From: Pseudo-nitzschia pungens
Lineage: Eukaryota; Bacillariophyta; Bacillariophyceae; Bacillariales; Bacillariaceae
Assembly: GCA_037355855.1 (NCBI GenBank)
Contig: CM074760.1
Location: 62,001 to 126,000 of the forward strand
Length of the DNA: 64,000 bases
Direction of reading: 5' to 3'
The position numbers and the translations under genes were made by a program. Below the pieces are notes generated by a model, which was not told where the DNA came from, ran no database searches, and saw nothing but the letters and a program-made list of their open reading frames with translations. This document shows positions 11,881 through 21,579 of this stretch, one piece after another; positions within the stretch are counted from its first letter, which is position 1, and every line of letters starts with the position of its first letter.

Positions 11881-12090
11881 AGCGCTAAAGGGGATACAGC
11901 GCTAAAGGGGATACAGCGCTAAAGGGGATACAGCGCTAAAGGGGATACAGCGCTACAGGGATACAGCGCTACAGGGATACAGCGCTACGATACAGCGCTA
12001 CAGGGATACAGTGATACAGGGATACAGCGCTCCAGGGATACAGGGATACAGCGCTGCAGCGCTACAGCGCTACAGCGCTACAGGGGATGA
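11876..12090 (+). repeat. Short-period TACAGCGCTA repeat, copy 1
   Basis: Units of 7-17 bp based on ATACAGCGCTAAAGGGG and ATACAGCGCTACAGGG follow one another. A second small cluster of the same words lies at 12482-12545. The core AGCGCT is a palindrome. Confidence 0.85.
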
Positions 12091-12762
12091 GCGCAGCTCA
12101 GCTCTGTATCGTATCGTGACAGCGCTCCGCTAGCTCCAGTACTGTATTCTACGGGTAGCGTAGCGTACGGAGTAGCGTAGCTCCGCTTATTAATTAAATT
12201 CAGAGGTGTGCTAGCACGTTGGGTAACTGTCTGGGTCAGGTATCCGGTAATAGTACATATTATACACCAATGACCCGACCCCGGCGGTAGCATAGTATCT
12301 TAGCAGGGTATCATGGTAGGTTAGCATCTCCAGTATTTCTTAGTAGCATTAGCAACCCTAACCTTGTAGCACTCAGCTACACTGTATTAGTACGGATGCT
12401 ATACCCGGGGTACGTACAACTGGTACAAATTGTACGCGAAACGCCTGGTATCTCTGGAGTTAGCACCCCATACCACACGTTCGCTACAGGGATACAGGGG
12501 ATACAGCGCTACAGGGATACAGGGATACAGCGCTACAGCACTACAACCATTAACCCTAATGGTGGTTCAACAACGAATTTTGACCCCGGCTGTTAATTTT
12601 TCGACCCAAATATTCGAGTTTGGAGCAAAAAATTAATTTTTGGAGCCAAAAAATAATAATTCGAGCTTAAGAAAGGCGCTTTCGCTCCAAATAATAAAAA
12701 TATTGGAGCTAAAAACATCTAAAAAAAAAGAGGGGGGTGGTCGAAACGGGTCAAAATGGTCG

Positions 12763-12782
12763 AAAATCAGTTATTAGACGTA
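12763..12782 (-). repeat. Right terminal inverted repeat, copy 1
   Basis: AAAATCAGTTATTAGACGTA, the complement of the left end with one mismatch. It is preceded by an AT-rich segment with repeated GGAGC-AAAAA-type words (12610-12730). Confidence 0.85.
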
Positions 12783-13418
12783 CTACTATCTTCGATATGA
12801 CTGCTGATTGTTGTTGTTGATGCTTTTAACAGAGGGCTTGCGGAGATGAAGTAGAGTTATCGATGAACGGAATCAGTTGTTGATGCTGGCGGTGAGGAGG
12901 TCGATGATTCATTCAATCAATCATATCCATGCCACTCTCCCTTCGCCGAAGTTCTCTCCTGAGGAAGTAGTACTACTACTACTACTACTACTAGTAATAA
13001 TAATAGTAACCCGTACTGAACTAGATTAACTACTAAGGTTAAAATACAACTCCACTGACTGTAGTAATCTGATTCATAGTTGGTGATGATTTTTACAGAA
13101 ATTATTTTTATTACTACTGTGTTTCATTCGTTTTGCTTACGGCACGTTCCGTACCAGCATTTGCTTCTCTAAAGTGTTCGAATACGAACTGTGCCGTAAG
13201 TTAAGGTTACCATAGTTCGTGATTCATTCTTGTTGCACCCAGCGAAAACAGTTTTCACTAATTTGTCGAATCTCGTGACTTCGACGTTAATTGTTGGAGC
13301 ACGCTTCTGATGTTCGCCATCATTTTGGTGGAATGAATATTGACGCTTCCAGCCAAAAAAAGGAAGTGGATATCGAGTTTCGGCTTATGTAGCAAAATCT
13401 CTTGTTGATGAAAACAAT
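12783..13418. other. Gene-free spacer
   Basis: It contains a CTACTACTACTAGTAATAAT tract near 12970 and no supported gene. Its last 150 bases may belong to the 5' region of the inhibitor-like frame that follows. Confidence 0.4.
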
Positions 13419-13694
13419 ATGATTTTGATATTAGCATTGACAACGCCGACAATATTAGCGACTTCCGAACAATTTTCCGTTGGAAATGATAAACAACTTT
13501 GGCCAAACTTGGTCGGGAAATTTGGAGATGCTGCTGGAAATATCAGTTTTCTCCAAAATATTCCATACTTCTCTGTGACGAATCGCGTACCTTACCATGT
13601 TGTGTCAAGTTACGAGACCTTTTCCACCCTCACCAACACTTGCAAGTCATCGTCTGAGTCTTCACCGAAAAAACTCGGTGTTCAACAATTTTAG
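13419..13694 (+). CDS. Potato inhibitor I-like serine protease inhibitor, diverged or decayed
   Basis: The 91-codon frame starts at an ATG with a short hydrophobic stretch (MILILALTTPTILAT) that could be a signal peptide. The next part, DKQLWPNLVGKFGDAAGNI, closely resembles the N-terminal core of potato inhibitor I family proteins (Pfam PF00280), whose usual pattern is WPELVG-x-(G/S)-(x)-x-A. These small secreted proteins block serine proteases. After about residue 42 the resemblance fades: a fragment SVTNRV could be what is left of the binding-loop/strand region (usually VT-D-R-DRVR), but the reactive-site loop is not recognisable. It may be a pseudogene, a fragment or a diverged copy. A trypsin-like protease gene lies about 6 kb downstream. 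Confidence 0.4.
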   Translation: MILILALTTPTILATSEQFSVGNDKQLWPNLVGKFGDAAGNISFLQNIPYFSVTNRVPYHVVSSYETFSTLTNTCKSSSESSPKKLGVQQF

Positions 13695-13816
13695 TACCAT
13701 CACACAAATAAAACCTATCAACAAGGCTTCAGTCTCTCGTTCACCTAGTGGATCATAACTGTGACCGATCCGAGTCAAAGTTCAATTCGGCAATTGCACT
13801 TGCATCACAGTTCACC

Positions 13817-14500
13817 ATGAAGCTATCATCCCAATCAATTGCTCTCTGCACCGTTCTGTTTGCAGCCATCGCTTTGGATGCTGCCGACGCATCGGGGCGC
13901 AAACTGCTTCGCAACAAAAGATTGGGCGCCGACAGAAAGCGCAACTTGTTCGAGGTGGAATCTGCACTCAAAGATGTTGTAGAGGTCGATGATGCTGACC
14001 TTGCCCGTGCACTTATGGGTGACATGTCCATGTCCATGTCCATGAGTATGCCGTCCATGAGTATGCCGTCCATGAGTATGCCGTCCATGTTCATGAGTAT
14101 GCCGTCCGATGGAGGATCTAGCAGTGGAAATGGATCCAGTAACGGAGGAAGTTCTAGCGGTGGAAATGGATCCAGTAACGGAGGAAGTTCTAGCGGTGGA
14201 AGCACAGGCAGCGAGGGTAGCACAGGTAGTGACGGTAGCACGGGCAGCGGGGGTAGCTCCAGCGGTGAAAGTGGATCTTCCGACGATCCTAACGGCACTA
14301 CCATCGGAATGGAGAAACAAGAAAGTGGTGAAGCGGCACCTTCAGAGGGATCGGATGCTGACAATGTTGTCAGTACTGACAAGTCTCCGCCGGTACAAAA
14401 AACAGACGATGAGAACGACGATAGTGCAGCTCCTTCGAGACGGAATATTGCGGTTGTGGCCATCACGACAACAGCAATGGCCGTTCCTCTTTTGTTCTAA
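13817..14500 (+). CDS. Secreted Met/Ser- and Gly/Ser-repeat protein, possibly GPI-anchored
   Basis: I choose the ATG at 13817 because it opens a typical signal peptide (MKLSSQSIALCTVLFAAIAL) and sits in a CACCATGA context; the frame extends upstream only to a GTG. The product has 227 residues. After the signal come a basic segment (residues about 28-45), an acidic segment (EVDDADLARALMGD), a Met/Ser tract of repeated MSMPS units (about 72-95), Gly/Ser/Asn repeats (a 39 bp DNA unit encoding GSSNGGSSSGGN-like text and an 18 bp unit encoding GSTGSDG-like text), and an acidic region. It ends in a hydrophobic tail (NIAVVAITTTAMAVPLLF) after RR, which could be a GPI-attachment signal or a membrane anchor. 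I infer a cell-surface or wall protein. I do not recognise a named family. Confidence 0.75.
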   Translation: MKLSSQSIALCTVLFAAIALDAADASGRKLLRNKRLGADRKRNLFEVESALKDVVEVDDADLARALMGDMSMSMSMSMPSMSMPSMSMPSMFMSMPSDGGSSSGNGSSNGGSSSGGNGSSNGGSSSGGSTGSEGSTGSDGSTGSGGSSSGESGSSDDPNGTTIGMEKQESGEAAPSEGSDADNVVSTDKSPPVQKTDDENDDSAAPSRRNIAVVAITTTAMAVPLLF

Positions 14501-15336
14501 ACGAATCAATTGAAGACAGTGGGCATTGAATACAGTCGACCAGGGTCGTATCGCTTGGTAGTGTGCACGGGAAGGCGCATTCCCATCAGAGTGGTTTGGA
14601 ACTCAAATCTGCTCTTCTCTCGTGCACACAATGGAATCTATCCTTCTTTTTTCGTCTTTTCATATTTCTGTTGCAGCCGACCCGCAGAGAAGCTTGTCCA
14701 ATGCAGAGTCTTCGTTTCTTCCTCTGGATTAAACCGTTCGGGACAGTGCAGGTTACGAATAATAATTCGTACGGGATATGCTGCCATGGCCAGCCTACAC
14801 ATAATCACCATCTGTAACATATAGAAAATAAATCCGTCTGTACCTCCGAATCTTAATACATGAACAACAAGCTTTATTGCAACTATTTTGGTCCCATAGC
14901 CTGCACATGAGAATACCCTCGAAAAACTGTTAGACTTGTAGGCGTTCTTGCTACATGTCGCTTTTCTCTTTTTCTTCCCCACTCACAACAGCTTTCCGAA
15001 AGTCGTTGGTTGTATCTATTCTCAAGTAAGTGGCTCTACAATGCATAATGTTTACATTCACTACTTCTCAATGAAACTGGCGCTGCTCATAGCGTTGAAA
15101 GGGCAAATCAGATCACTTTCTCAATTCCTCGTTCCCTGGGATCGAGCCCAGCGACCGACCGATCGATTGTAGTGGCAGGCATGAGTGACCAGGCGGGGAA
15201 CATGGGTTCTGTGGCTCTCGGTCGGTGTTTTCTTCCGGACAGCGACAGCCAAGCCCTTCGAATAGGGTTCACCGGACACGGTACCGGGGCTTGTGCCCTC
15301 AAGGGGGAAGGATCGGGACTCGGATTCCCGTCCTCC
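14501..15336. other. Intergenic region between convergent genes
   Basis: It separates the secreted-protein gene from the minus-strand LRR gene. It presumably holds both 3' ends; an AAATAAAT word lies at 14825-14832. I see no gene. Confidence 0.5.
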
Positions 15337-17760
15337 TCACGCAGCGGAACTGGTCGTCGCCGCGTTCGCCGACGAATGGTTCAGTCCCGCGGTGGAGGTA
15401 GAGGTCGCCGCGGCGTTTCCGCTTCGGTTCCCACCAAAGACGTGTTCCATGGTCGACACGGAATCCAGAATGGCAAGGGAGAAATCGCTGCTCAGTCCGA
15501 TCGTTTGCAAGAAGGAGTTGTTGTAGCGGAGCTGGTCCTTGATGATCTTGAGGTACTTGGCTCCCACATTGCAGGAGAGCATCCCGAGGGTCTTGATGTT
15601 GGGGTGGGCACTTACCCAGTCCTGGACCACCTTTGCGCCGGCGTTTCCGAACTGGTTTCCGCTGACCTCCAGGACCGACAGCGCGATGGGATTGTCCTTT
15701 AGGTCATCGGTGGTGAGGGCCCTCGTGAGCATCTTGACGTCGGACGTTCGGGAGATTCCGCAATCGACGAGGGTGAGTTTTTCAATGTGGTGCTGGATTT
15801 CGTCGTCCTCGTCGGGGTCCTCGGCATTCATCATCTCGCTGCTCATCAATTGGCTGCGATTGCGATCGCGGTAGAGTTCCACCGTGTCTCCGGACAGGGA
15901 CTTGCACAGCAGACGGAGGGGATGTCCCCCTCCCCCCAGGAGGTTCCGGGAAAGCTCCAGCTCGCGAATCGAGGTTGTTTCCTGCACGGTTCGGAAGAAG
16001 AGCACCAGTGACTCGGGATCGTCGATCGTGTGTAGGTTGACCCCCACCAGCCGGACCGAAACGAGCTCCAGGAATTTGATGGTGAGCGAGATCCCGTCCA
16101 GGTCGCTTGCCGACAGGCCGGTGCCCTCCAGGGAGATTGATTTGAGCGATTTTGAGTGCTGGAGTCCCAGGAGGAGGCAGTTCCATCCCGACGAGTGCTG
16201 GACGTTGCCCCAGGAGCAATTCTGGAGTTCCAGCCGTGTCAGCTTGGAATGGGTTCGAAAGAGGTCACCAAAAACCCTCCCCGCGTACCGATCCAGGGAC
16301 TTGTTGCTCCGAATCACCAACGTCGTCACAGAAGTGTTGCGCTTGAGGCCTTCTCTCAAGATCTGCTGCAGAACGGTGTTGCGGGCCTTGAAGATGGAGT
16401 CGTGGAGCGTGCTGCGGTTCCTGCTGGTGCTGTTTTTGGCCGAGTTGTTCCAGGGCCCCCGCAGAACGAGTGTCAAGAGTGTCTTGGTCTTGGCCAGTGC
16501 TTCGGCGATGGGTCTGGCGACCTTTCGGGCCTGCGGGAGGGTCATGGGGCAGGAGGCGATCGATGTCGCATCCAAGACAATCTCCGTGGTAGTTCCCGCC
16601 AGCAGCTGCGCCACGACTTCCAATCCCGCCTTGGAGGCCAACGACGCTGCGGCGTCACGCCGCGCCACAAACTCGTCGTCGTCGCTGTTTTGATCGTCGT
16701 CGTCGTCGTCGCTGTTGTCGCTAAAGGTGTCGTCCTCGTCCTCCTCGGTGCTGCTGTCGATGCGGTGCAGCTCGCCGGGTTTCGTCCCCGGAGAGTGGCC
16801 TGGATCGACCAGGAAATCGCCCCTCGACCGAACGTTGCCGGGATGGTGGTGTTTCTTGGCAGCGGCAGCGGCAGCGGCAGCAGGAGCAGCAGCGAGAGCC
16901 TCGCGGCTTGGCGGTGTCCTACGGTGCTTGCGACGATCGGAATCACGATCCGGATCGCGATGCTTGCGGGTTCGACGGCTTCGGGGATCGCCGAGGCGAT
17001 GCTTGCGGGGATCCCGGCGGCTGCTCCGGCGGCGCCTCTGACGTCCCGATTCGTATGTGGAGAACGAGGACGCGGTCTGTTCCTCGTCGTCGTCGTCATC
17101 GTCGTCCTCGCTAGAGGTGGACTCGCTACCGCTGTAACTCACGTCGTCGATGTAGTTGTAGTCGTCCTCGACCGATGCCGACATTACGGATTCATCAAAC
17201 ATCATGCGGTGGAGGAATCCGTGGATTCCGGCGTCCTCTTCGCGGGACCAATGTTGTTGTTGCTGTTGCTGTTGCTGCTGTTGCTGCCGCTGTTGTTTCT
17301 GTTTGGTCTTGGTCTTGGTTTTGGTCTTGGCCTCCGCGTCGGAGGCCTCCGAAAAGAGATCGTCGTCCTCGCTGTCTTCCGGCAACCGAGCGGGGGAAGA
17401 CTTGGTTTTGCGAGAATCCCGGGAATCCGTACCATTGTTCGTGACCGAGCTATCGTTCCTTCGAGATTGCTTGCGAAAGTTGTGGCTTCTGGGGGTCACC
17501 ACCGGGGGAGCGGTTCCCTTGATGGCGGCCTCCGAACTCTGGCTGTCGTTTCGATCCCGCGCAATCGTCGCCCGGTGTTGTGCTTCCGCCGAAGACTTCG
17601 ATTGCAACTGCAACTGCAACTGCAACTGCATTTGTGCGTGCGATTCCGCCCGGGACGACGACTGGTAGATTGGTTCGGAAATCGCTGCAAGACGCTTTGT
17701 GGGCTCGGGGGGCGGCGGAATCGGTGATATTCTCGCGGGAGAATGTTTCTGCTGTTGTTT

Positions 17761-17793
<33 letters not shown>

Positions 17794-18156
17794 TTGCGGC
17801 GATGCAGGGGATCCCAGAGCCTTCTTTTTGGACTTTTTGGACCTCCGCAGGCCTTGCTTCACAGCGGAAACGATCCGGTGAACATCGTCGGCGTCGTCGG
17901 CTTCGGTTTGTGGAAGGTAGTCGGCGCGATCAATGCTCGGGCTCGGGCTGATTAGTGGAGTGAGATCACCGCCCATGCGGTACACTACGGTATAATCATT
18001 GCTGTTGCTGTTGCTGTTGCTGTTGATGTTGCTATGGCTGTTGATGTTGCTGTTGCCATCCAGAACGGAGTATGAAGCGGTGGACGATTGCGTCTTCGGC
18101 CGTTCCGGGGTCGATGCAGATGCCTCTTTGTTCGAGAAATTCCTGCGGAATTTCAT
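15337..18156 (-). CDS. Large leucine-rich-repeat protein with low-complexity N-terminus
   Basis: A single uninterrupted frame of 939 codons starts at an ATG at 18154-18156. The N-terminal half is low complexity: Asn/Ser repeats, two polyQ tracts (about residues 120-136 and 285-300), Lys/Arg-rich stretches and acidic runs (DDDDDD). From about residue 530 to 890 it shows ribonuclease-inhibitor-type leucine-rich repeats, for example LTRLELQNCSWG, LKSISLEGTGLSASDL, IRELELSRNLLGGGG and LSVLEVSGNQFGNAGAKVV. Such repeats form a horseshoe used in protein binding. There is no kinase, NACHT or membrane segment, so I infer a scaffold or regulatory role. The C-terminal 40 residues are Ser/Ala/Thr-rich. 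Long open frames on the plus strand across 16156-17727 are mirror images of this gene's codon bias. Confidence 0.85.
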
Positions 18157-19749
18157 GGTGCTCTGATTCGATCAGACCGAATGAAATTGAATTGAAGTGA
18201 ATTGAATTGAATTGAATTGAATTGAATAGGATCGTATCGTGTCGTGTCGTATCGTATCGGATCGGATCGTATCGTATCGTATCGTATCGGATCGTATCGT
18301 CTCGGATCGGATCGGATTGAATCGATTCGATTCGATTCGATTTGAATTGATTCGATTCGATTGGATTTGGATTCTAGTGGATCAGATCGAATTGAATCAA
18401 TCGATTGGTCCGCAAACCTCTTTCGGCAAAAGTGCTGTCGACTACGCTATTCGTAATGCTGTGCAACTGAGCGGGATGGATCGAAGGGTGTTATGCTGTG
18501 TTTTGTGCAGTGGGAAGTGGGAAGTCGTTGTGCCTTATGAATTGTTCGGGTAAGAAAGTCGGAGACGGCGATTGTCGCAACTCGCAATGTTGTTCGATAG
18601 GATGTGAAACAAGCTAATTACCGTAGCACGTGGAGTCAAACAATAGTGCTTCGGTAAGCTTAAGACTTACTACCTAGCAGTAAAAGCACAAGTTCCCTAT
18701 TCGAACGCGATATTCCAATCACAGAACTGTCTCCCATCAATGTGCGCGCACGGGTCACTATCAACCGGTGAAACGTACCTATGTTGCTTTTTTCGACTTC
18801 TTGTCAAAATTTTTGGTTTGAGCCTTTTCGGGCGCGCTCGGTAGGTAATCGGTTCGTCCCGATTAAGGCTATAGTCGAGAGTGTCGTCGATTGCCTTTTC
18901 GGCATCTTTGTCGGCAGGGGAACCGTTCTACCGAGCATGTCGCGCATGAGGTTAGTGAAAAATCGCACCCGCTCGATTTGAGAAGTGCTGTACGAAGCTG
19001 CTTCCTACTTTGTACTGCTACCGTACATCTCACTACTACGAAGTACGATACGGTAGAAAGAACGAGTAAGTTACTTCAGTAAGGTTTACTTCGTAATTTA
19101 CTACCGATAGTAGTAAGATCTCAGCCTTACATCATACGTACCTGTTCCATCATATGTCACCCCGTATGTACATATGGTACCTAACGTATCTGTCGTAACT
19201 ACTGAAACGTGCTCGCAAACCTACCTACCTACCTACCTCATTACCTACCTACCTATTTTCCTAAAAAGATACTATTGCGCGCCGCTAATCGTTCGACGTG
19301 CTAATTACCATAATCACCTCCCGGTATGCTCAAGGAGCGCGCAAAGATTCGATCACTTACAATGAGACTCTGGCAACGCATGCGCATTAAAAACGTTGAT
19401 TTCGAATAACGGATCGGAAGCCGCCTATGTACGCAAAATAGATCGGTTTCACTCAAATATGCCTTTTCGAAACTCACAAACCAGTCCTTGAAAGCAACGT
19501 ACTCGGCTTTCCGTTTGGGGGATGCCGAACCAAAAATTAAAACACAGAAACGATGATTGCTCGAGTCAAGGTGCACGGATCAGCCAGTGGGAATCCACCC
19601 ACGCGAGATGGAATACTAATCGATCCATCCGCTTTGCCTTTGGCATCATAACTCCGAATTCGATGCGTAAGGCTTCCTTCATTTCGTGGAACCCAACACG
19701 ACGGTTCCTTGCGGCGTAGACGAGACAGGCAGTGTAATTCAATCTCGCC
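18157..19749. other. Spacer with five-base microsatellites upstream of two divergent genes
   Basis: Directly upstream of the LRR gene lies a GAATT array (about 18188-18228) followed by TCGTA/TCGGA/TCGAT pentamers to about 18370. Near 19208-19250 there is a CCTA tetramer tract. The LRR gene (minus) and the protease gene (plus) diverge from here, so promoters for both should lie within it, but I cannot point to specific elements. Confidence 0.55.
18188..18370 (+). repeat. Pentanucleotide microsatellite (GAATT, then TCGTA/TCGGA/TCGAT)
   Basis: A run of GAATT units changes into variants of TCGTATCGTA and TCGGATCGGA. The five-base phase is largely kept while the unit changes. Confidence 0.8.
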
Positions 19750-21579
19750 ATGGTACGGCGCCAAGTTTTGTCGTCTCTGCTCCTTTTTGCTGTGTGCACG
19801 TCGTGCTTGTGGAAAGAGGGCGTCTCGTCTTTCCCAGAGACAGAGACTCGAAAACGAAATTTGCGAAAGGGGACAAGAAACCGCAACGAGAATGGGAACA
19901 GAAAAGGCGACAGCCACTACAATGGCAATGCCAATGGCAATGGCGATAGCAACGATCCGGAACAGAGGTCGCTCATCATTGGTGGGAACAACGCCGTGGA
20001 CTATCCGCGTTCCATCGTGTATTTGTCGGATCGAGTGGACGATCTGAGTTGCGGGGGCTCGCTCATCAGCCCGACGATCGTCCTGGCAGCGGGGCACTGC
20101 GAAATATCGCTTGTGACGGACGCCGTCTTCCTGCGATACCACCACCCGGCGGAGCGCGATGCGAGCACGGGTCTGGGAATCTACTCGGATCGGGAAATAC
20201 GGGTGCCAATTGAGCAAGAAATCCTGCATCCCGACTACGATCGAAACACGCTTCAGAATGACGTGATGCTGCTCGTCCTGGAATATTCCCCCAATGACAT
20301 CAACAGTATATACAAGGACACCGACAATACAAGCAATAACACCGACGCGACGACGGACTTCGAAAGCATTCCGTACATGAAGCTCCACACCCCGACCGAC
20401 CCTACGCTCGATGAAATCTCAGAGATTCTGCAAAGCCAAACCGTAGTCGATGCGACCAACTCGGACCTAGACGGGCAGACGAAAAACACGCTTTCGTCGT
20501 TTCCGATCTTTGCCTCTTCTTCGGGTGGAAATCCTCCGAAAACCACCAACCTCCAGTTCAAGGCCCTAGGATGGGGTCACATCGTCGACGGAAAACTCGG
20601 CGAACCCAGCGAAACGCTCCAGGAGGTAACCCTCAACTACGTTCAGAACGGGGAATGCGAAAAGGCGAGGGAAAACGACGCCCTGGCCTACGAGGGCCGG
20701 ATCACGGCCGACATGATGTGCACCTATGCTTCCGAAAAGGACACCTGTCACGGCGACAGCGGGGGTCCGGTCGTCCTGCCCAATCCGTCCCCGAGCGAGG
20801 ACGAATTCCCTTTCGTGCAGGTAGGCATCGTATCGTGGGGGGAAGACTGCGCGGACCGGGTCTTCCCGGGGGTCGCCTCCCGGGTGGCCTCCTCCTACGA
20901 ATGGATCCGGGACCGCGTGTGCTCCATCGACGGATCCAGTGCCCCGGCCACATTTCGGTGCGAAAGCGAGCACACGTATTCTCCGGCGCCGTCGCTGAGC
21001 CCCACCACCGAAAACGACGGCCTGGAAGCCCAGCTGCGAACGGAAGGCCTCTCCATGGTCGACGAGGCCCTCGGTGCACCCAAGAAGAAGGTGAAGGTTG
21101 CCGTCGAGATTTTTCTGGACGTCTTTGCCACCGAAACGTCGTGGCAGATTTTCGAAACCGACACCCGAATACCCGTGATAGTCGTCCCGTTTGAAACCTA
21201 TCGGTACGAAAACAGGATCAGGGAAGAAGTGGAGCTCAGCGTTGGAGAGAAGTACACGTTCAAGATCGAGGACCAATACGGCGACGGGATTACCAAGCTC
21301 GGATCCTACCGGGTGTACGTGATCGACAAGAGCAAACCGGACCACATCGGGGAGATGCTGGTCAACGAACTGGGAGACTTCAAGATCAAGCGGAAGCACA
21401 CCTTCCAGATTGACGCCGCATCCGTCAACGATCAGCCCCCTTCCGCAGCGACGACTGCAGACAACGCTGCAATCGAAAACACCGCATCCACGGAAGAAAC
21501 TTTCGAGGGAAGGGCAGAAGAAGAAGACAGGCTACCCGTCTTGGACCAGCGTTACGGAATTTTGTCCGACCTGCCGTGA
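19750..21579 (+). CDS. Secreted trypsin-like serine protease (family S1) with C-terminal extension
   Basis: The ATG at 19750 opens a signal peptide (residues about 1-27). A basic, Asn-rich propeptide follows, then the mature N-terminus IIGG at 76-79. The catalytic triad is complete: His116 in AAGHC, Asp171 in NDVMLL and Ser337 in GDSGGP. Asp331, six residues before the serine, predicts cleavage after Arg/Lys. The expected Cys101 (CGGS), Cys117, Cys333 and Cys367 are present. The usual S1 domain ends at about residue 392. Another 210 residues follow, with a beta-rich segment (about 448-560) containing ATETSWQIFETDT and DQYGDGITKLGSYRVY; I have seen similar W...DGI...G-Y-V domains in secreted algal and bacterial proteins but cannot name it. 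The frame has no introns. Likely an extracellular or vacuolar endopeptidase made as a zymogen. Confidence 0.9.
   Translation: MVRRQVLSSLLLFAVCTSCLWKEGVSSFPETETRKRNLRKGTRNRNENGNRKGDSHYNGNANGNGDSNDPEQRSLIIGGNNAVDYPRSIVYLSDRVDDLSCGGSLISPTIVLAAGHCEISLVTDAVFLRYHHPAERDASTGLGIYSDREIRVPIEQEILHPDYDRNTLQNDVMLLVLEYSPNDINSIYKDTDNTSNNTDATTDFESIPYMKLHTPTDPTLDEISEILQSQTVVDATNSDLDGQTKNTLSSFPIFASSSGGNPPKTTNLQFKALGWGHIVDGKLGEPSETLQEVTLNYVQNGECEKARENDALAYEGRITADMMCTYASEKDTCHGDSGGPVVLPNPSPSEDEFPFVQVGIVSWGEDCADRVFPGVASRVASSYEWIRDRVCSIDGSSAPATFRCESEHTYSPAPSLSPTTENDGLEAQLRTEGLSMVDEALGAPKKKVKVAVEIFLDVFATETSWQIFETDTRIPVIVVPFETYRYENRIREEVELSVGEKYTFKIEDQYGDGITKLGSYRVYVIDKSKPDHIGEMLVNELGDFKIKRKHTFQIDAASVNDQPPSAATTADNAAIENTASTEETFEGRAEEEDRLPVLDQRYGILSDLP

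Larger units (their letters stand above)
6222..12782. mobile_element. TIR element, copy 1 (6,561 bp, no transposase seen)
   Basis: The unit is delimited by its second copy at 23299-29859: the sequences match from TACGTCT at 6222 to AGACGTA at 12782, and the flanks differ completely. The ends form a 20 bp terminal inverted repeat with one mismatch (TACGTCTGATAACTGATTTT at 6222-6241; complement of TACGTCTAATAACTGATTTT at 12763-12782). Each copy begins and ends with TA, which could be a TA target-site duplication as in the Tc1/mariner group or simply the last bases of the TIR. Copy 1 also has TTACTAT on the left and CTACTAT on the right, but copy 2 has nothing comparable. No frame resembles a transposase, so the element is probably non-autonomous. 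Most of its interior is tandem repeats, listed separately. Confidence 0.85.

Noticed and set aside
10925..11905. Open frames of 197-326 codons inside the element
   Set aside because: All three forward frames are open because the repeat units lack stops; translations are simple repeats.
16156..17727. 523-codon open frame on the plus strand
   Set aside because: It is antisense to the LRR gene; its composition is the mirror of the GC-rich biased codons and repeats there.
20566..21399. 277-codon minus-strand frame over the protease gene
   Set aside because: Antisense shadow of the protease coding region.
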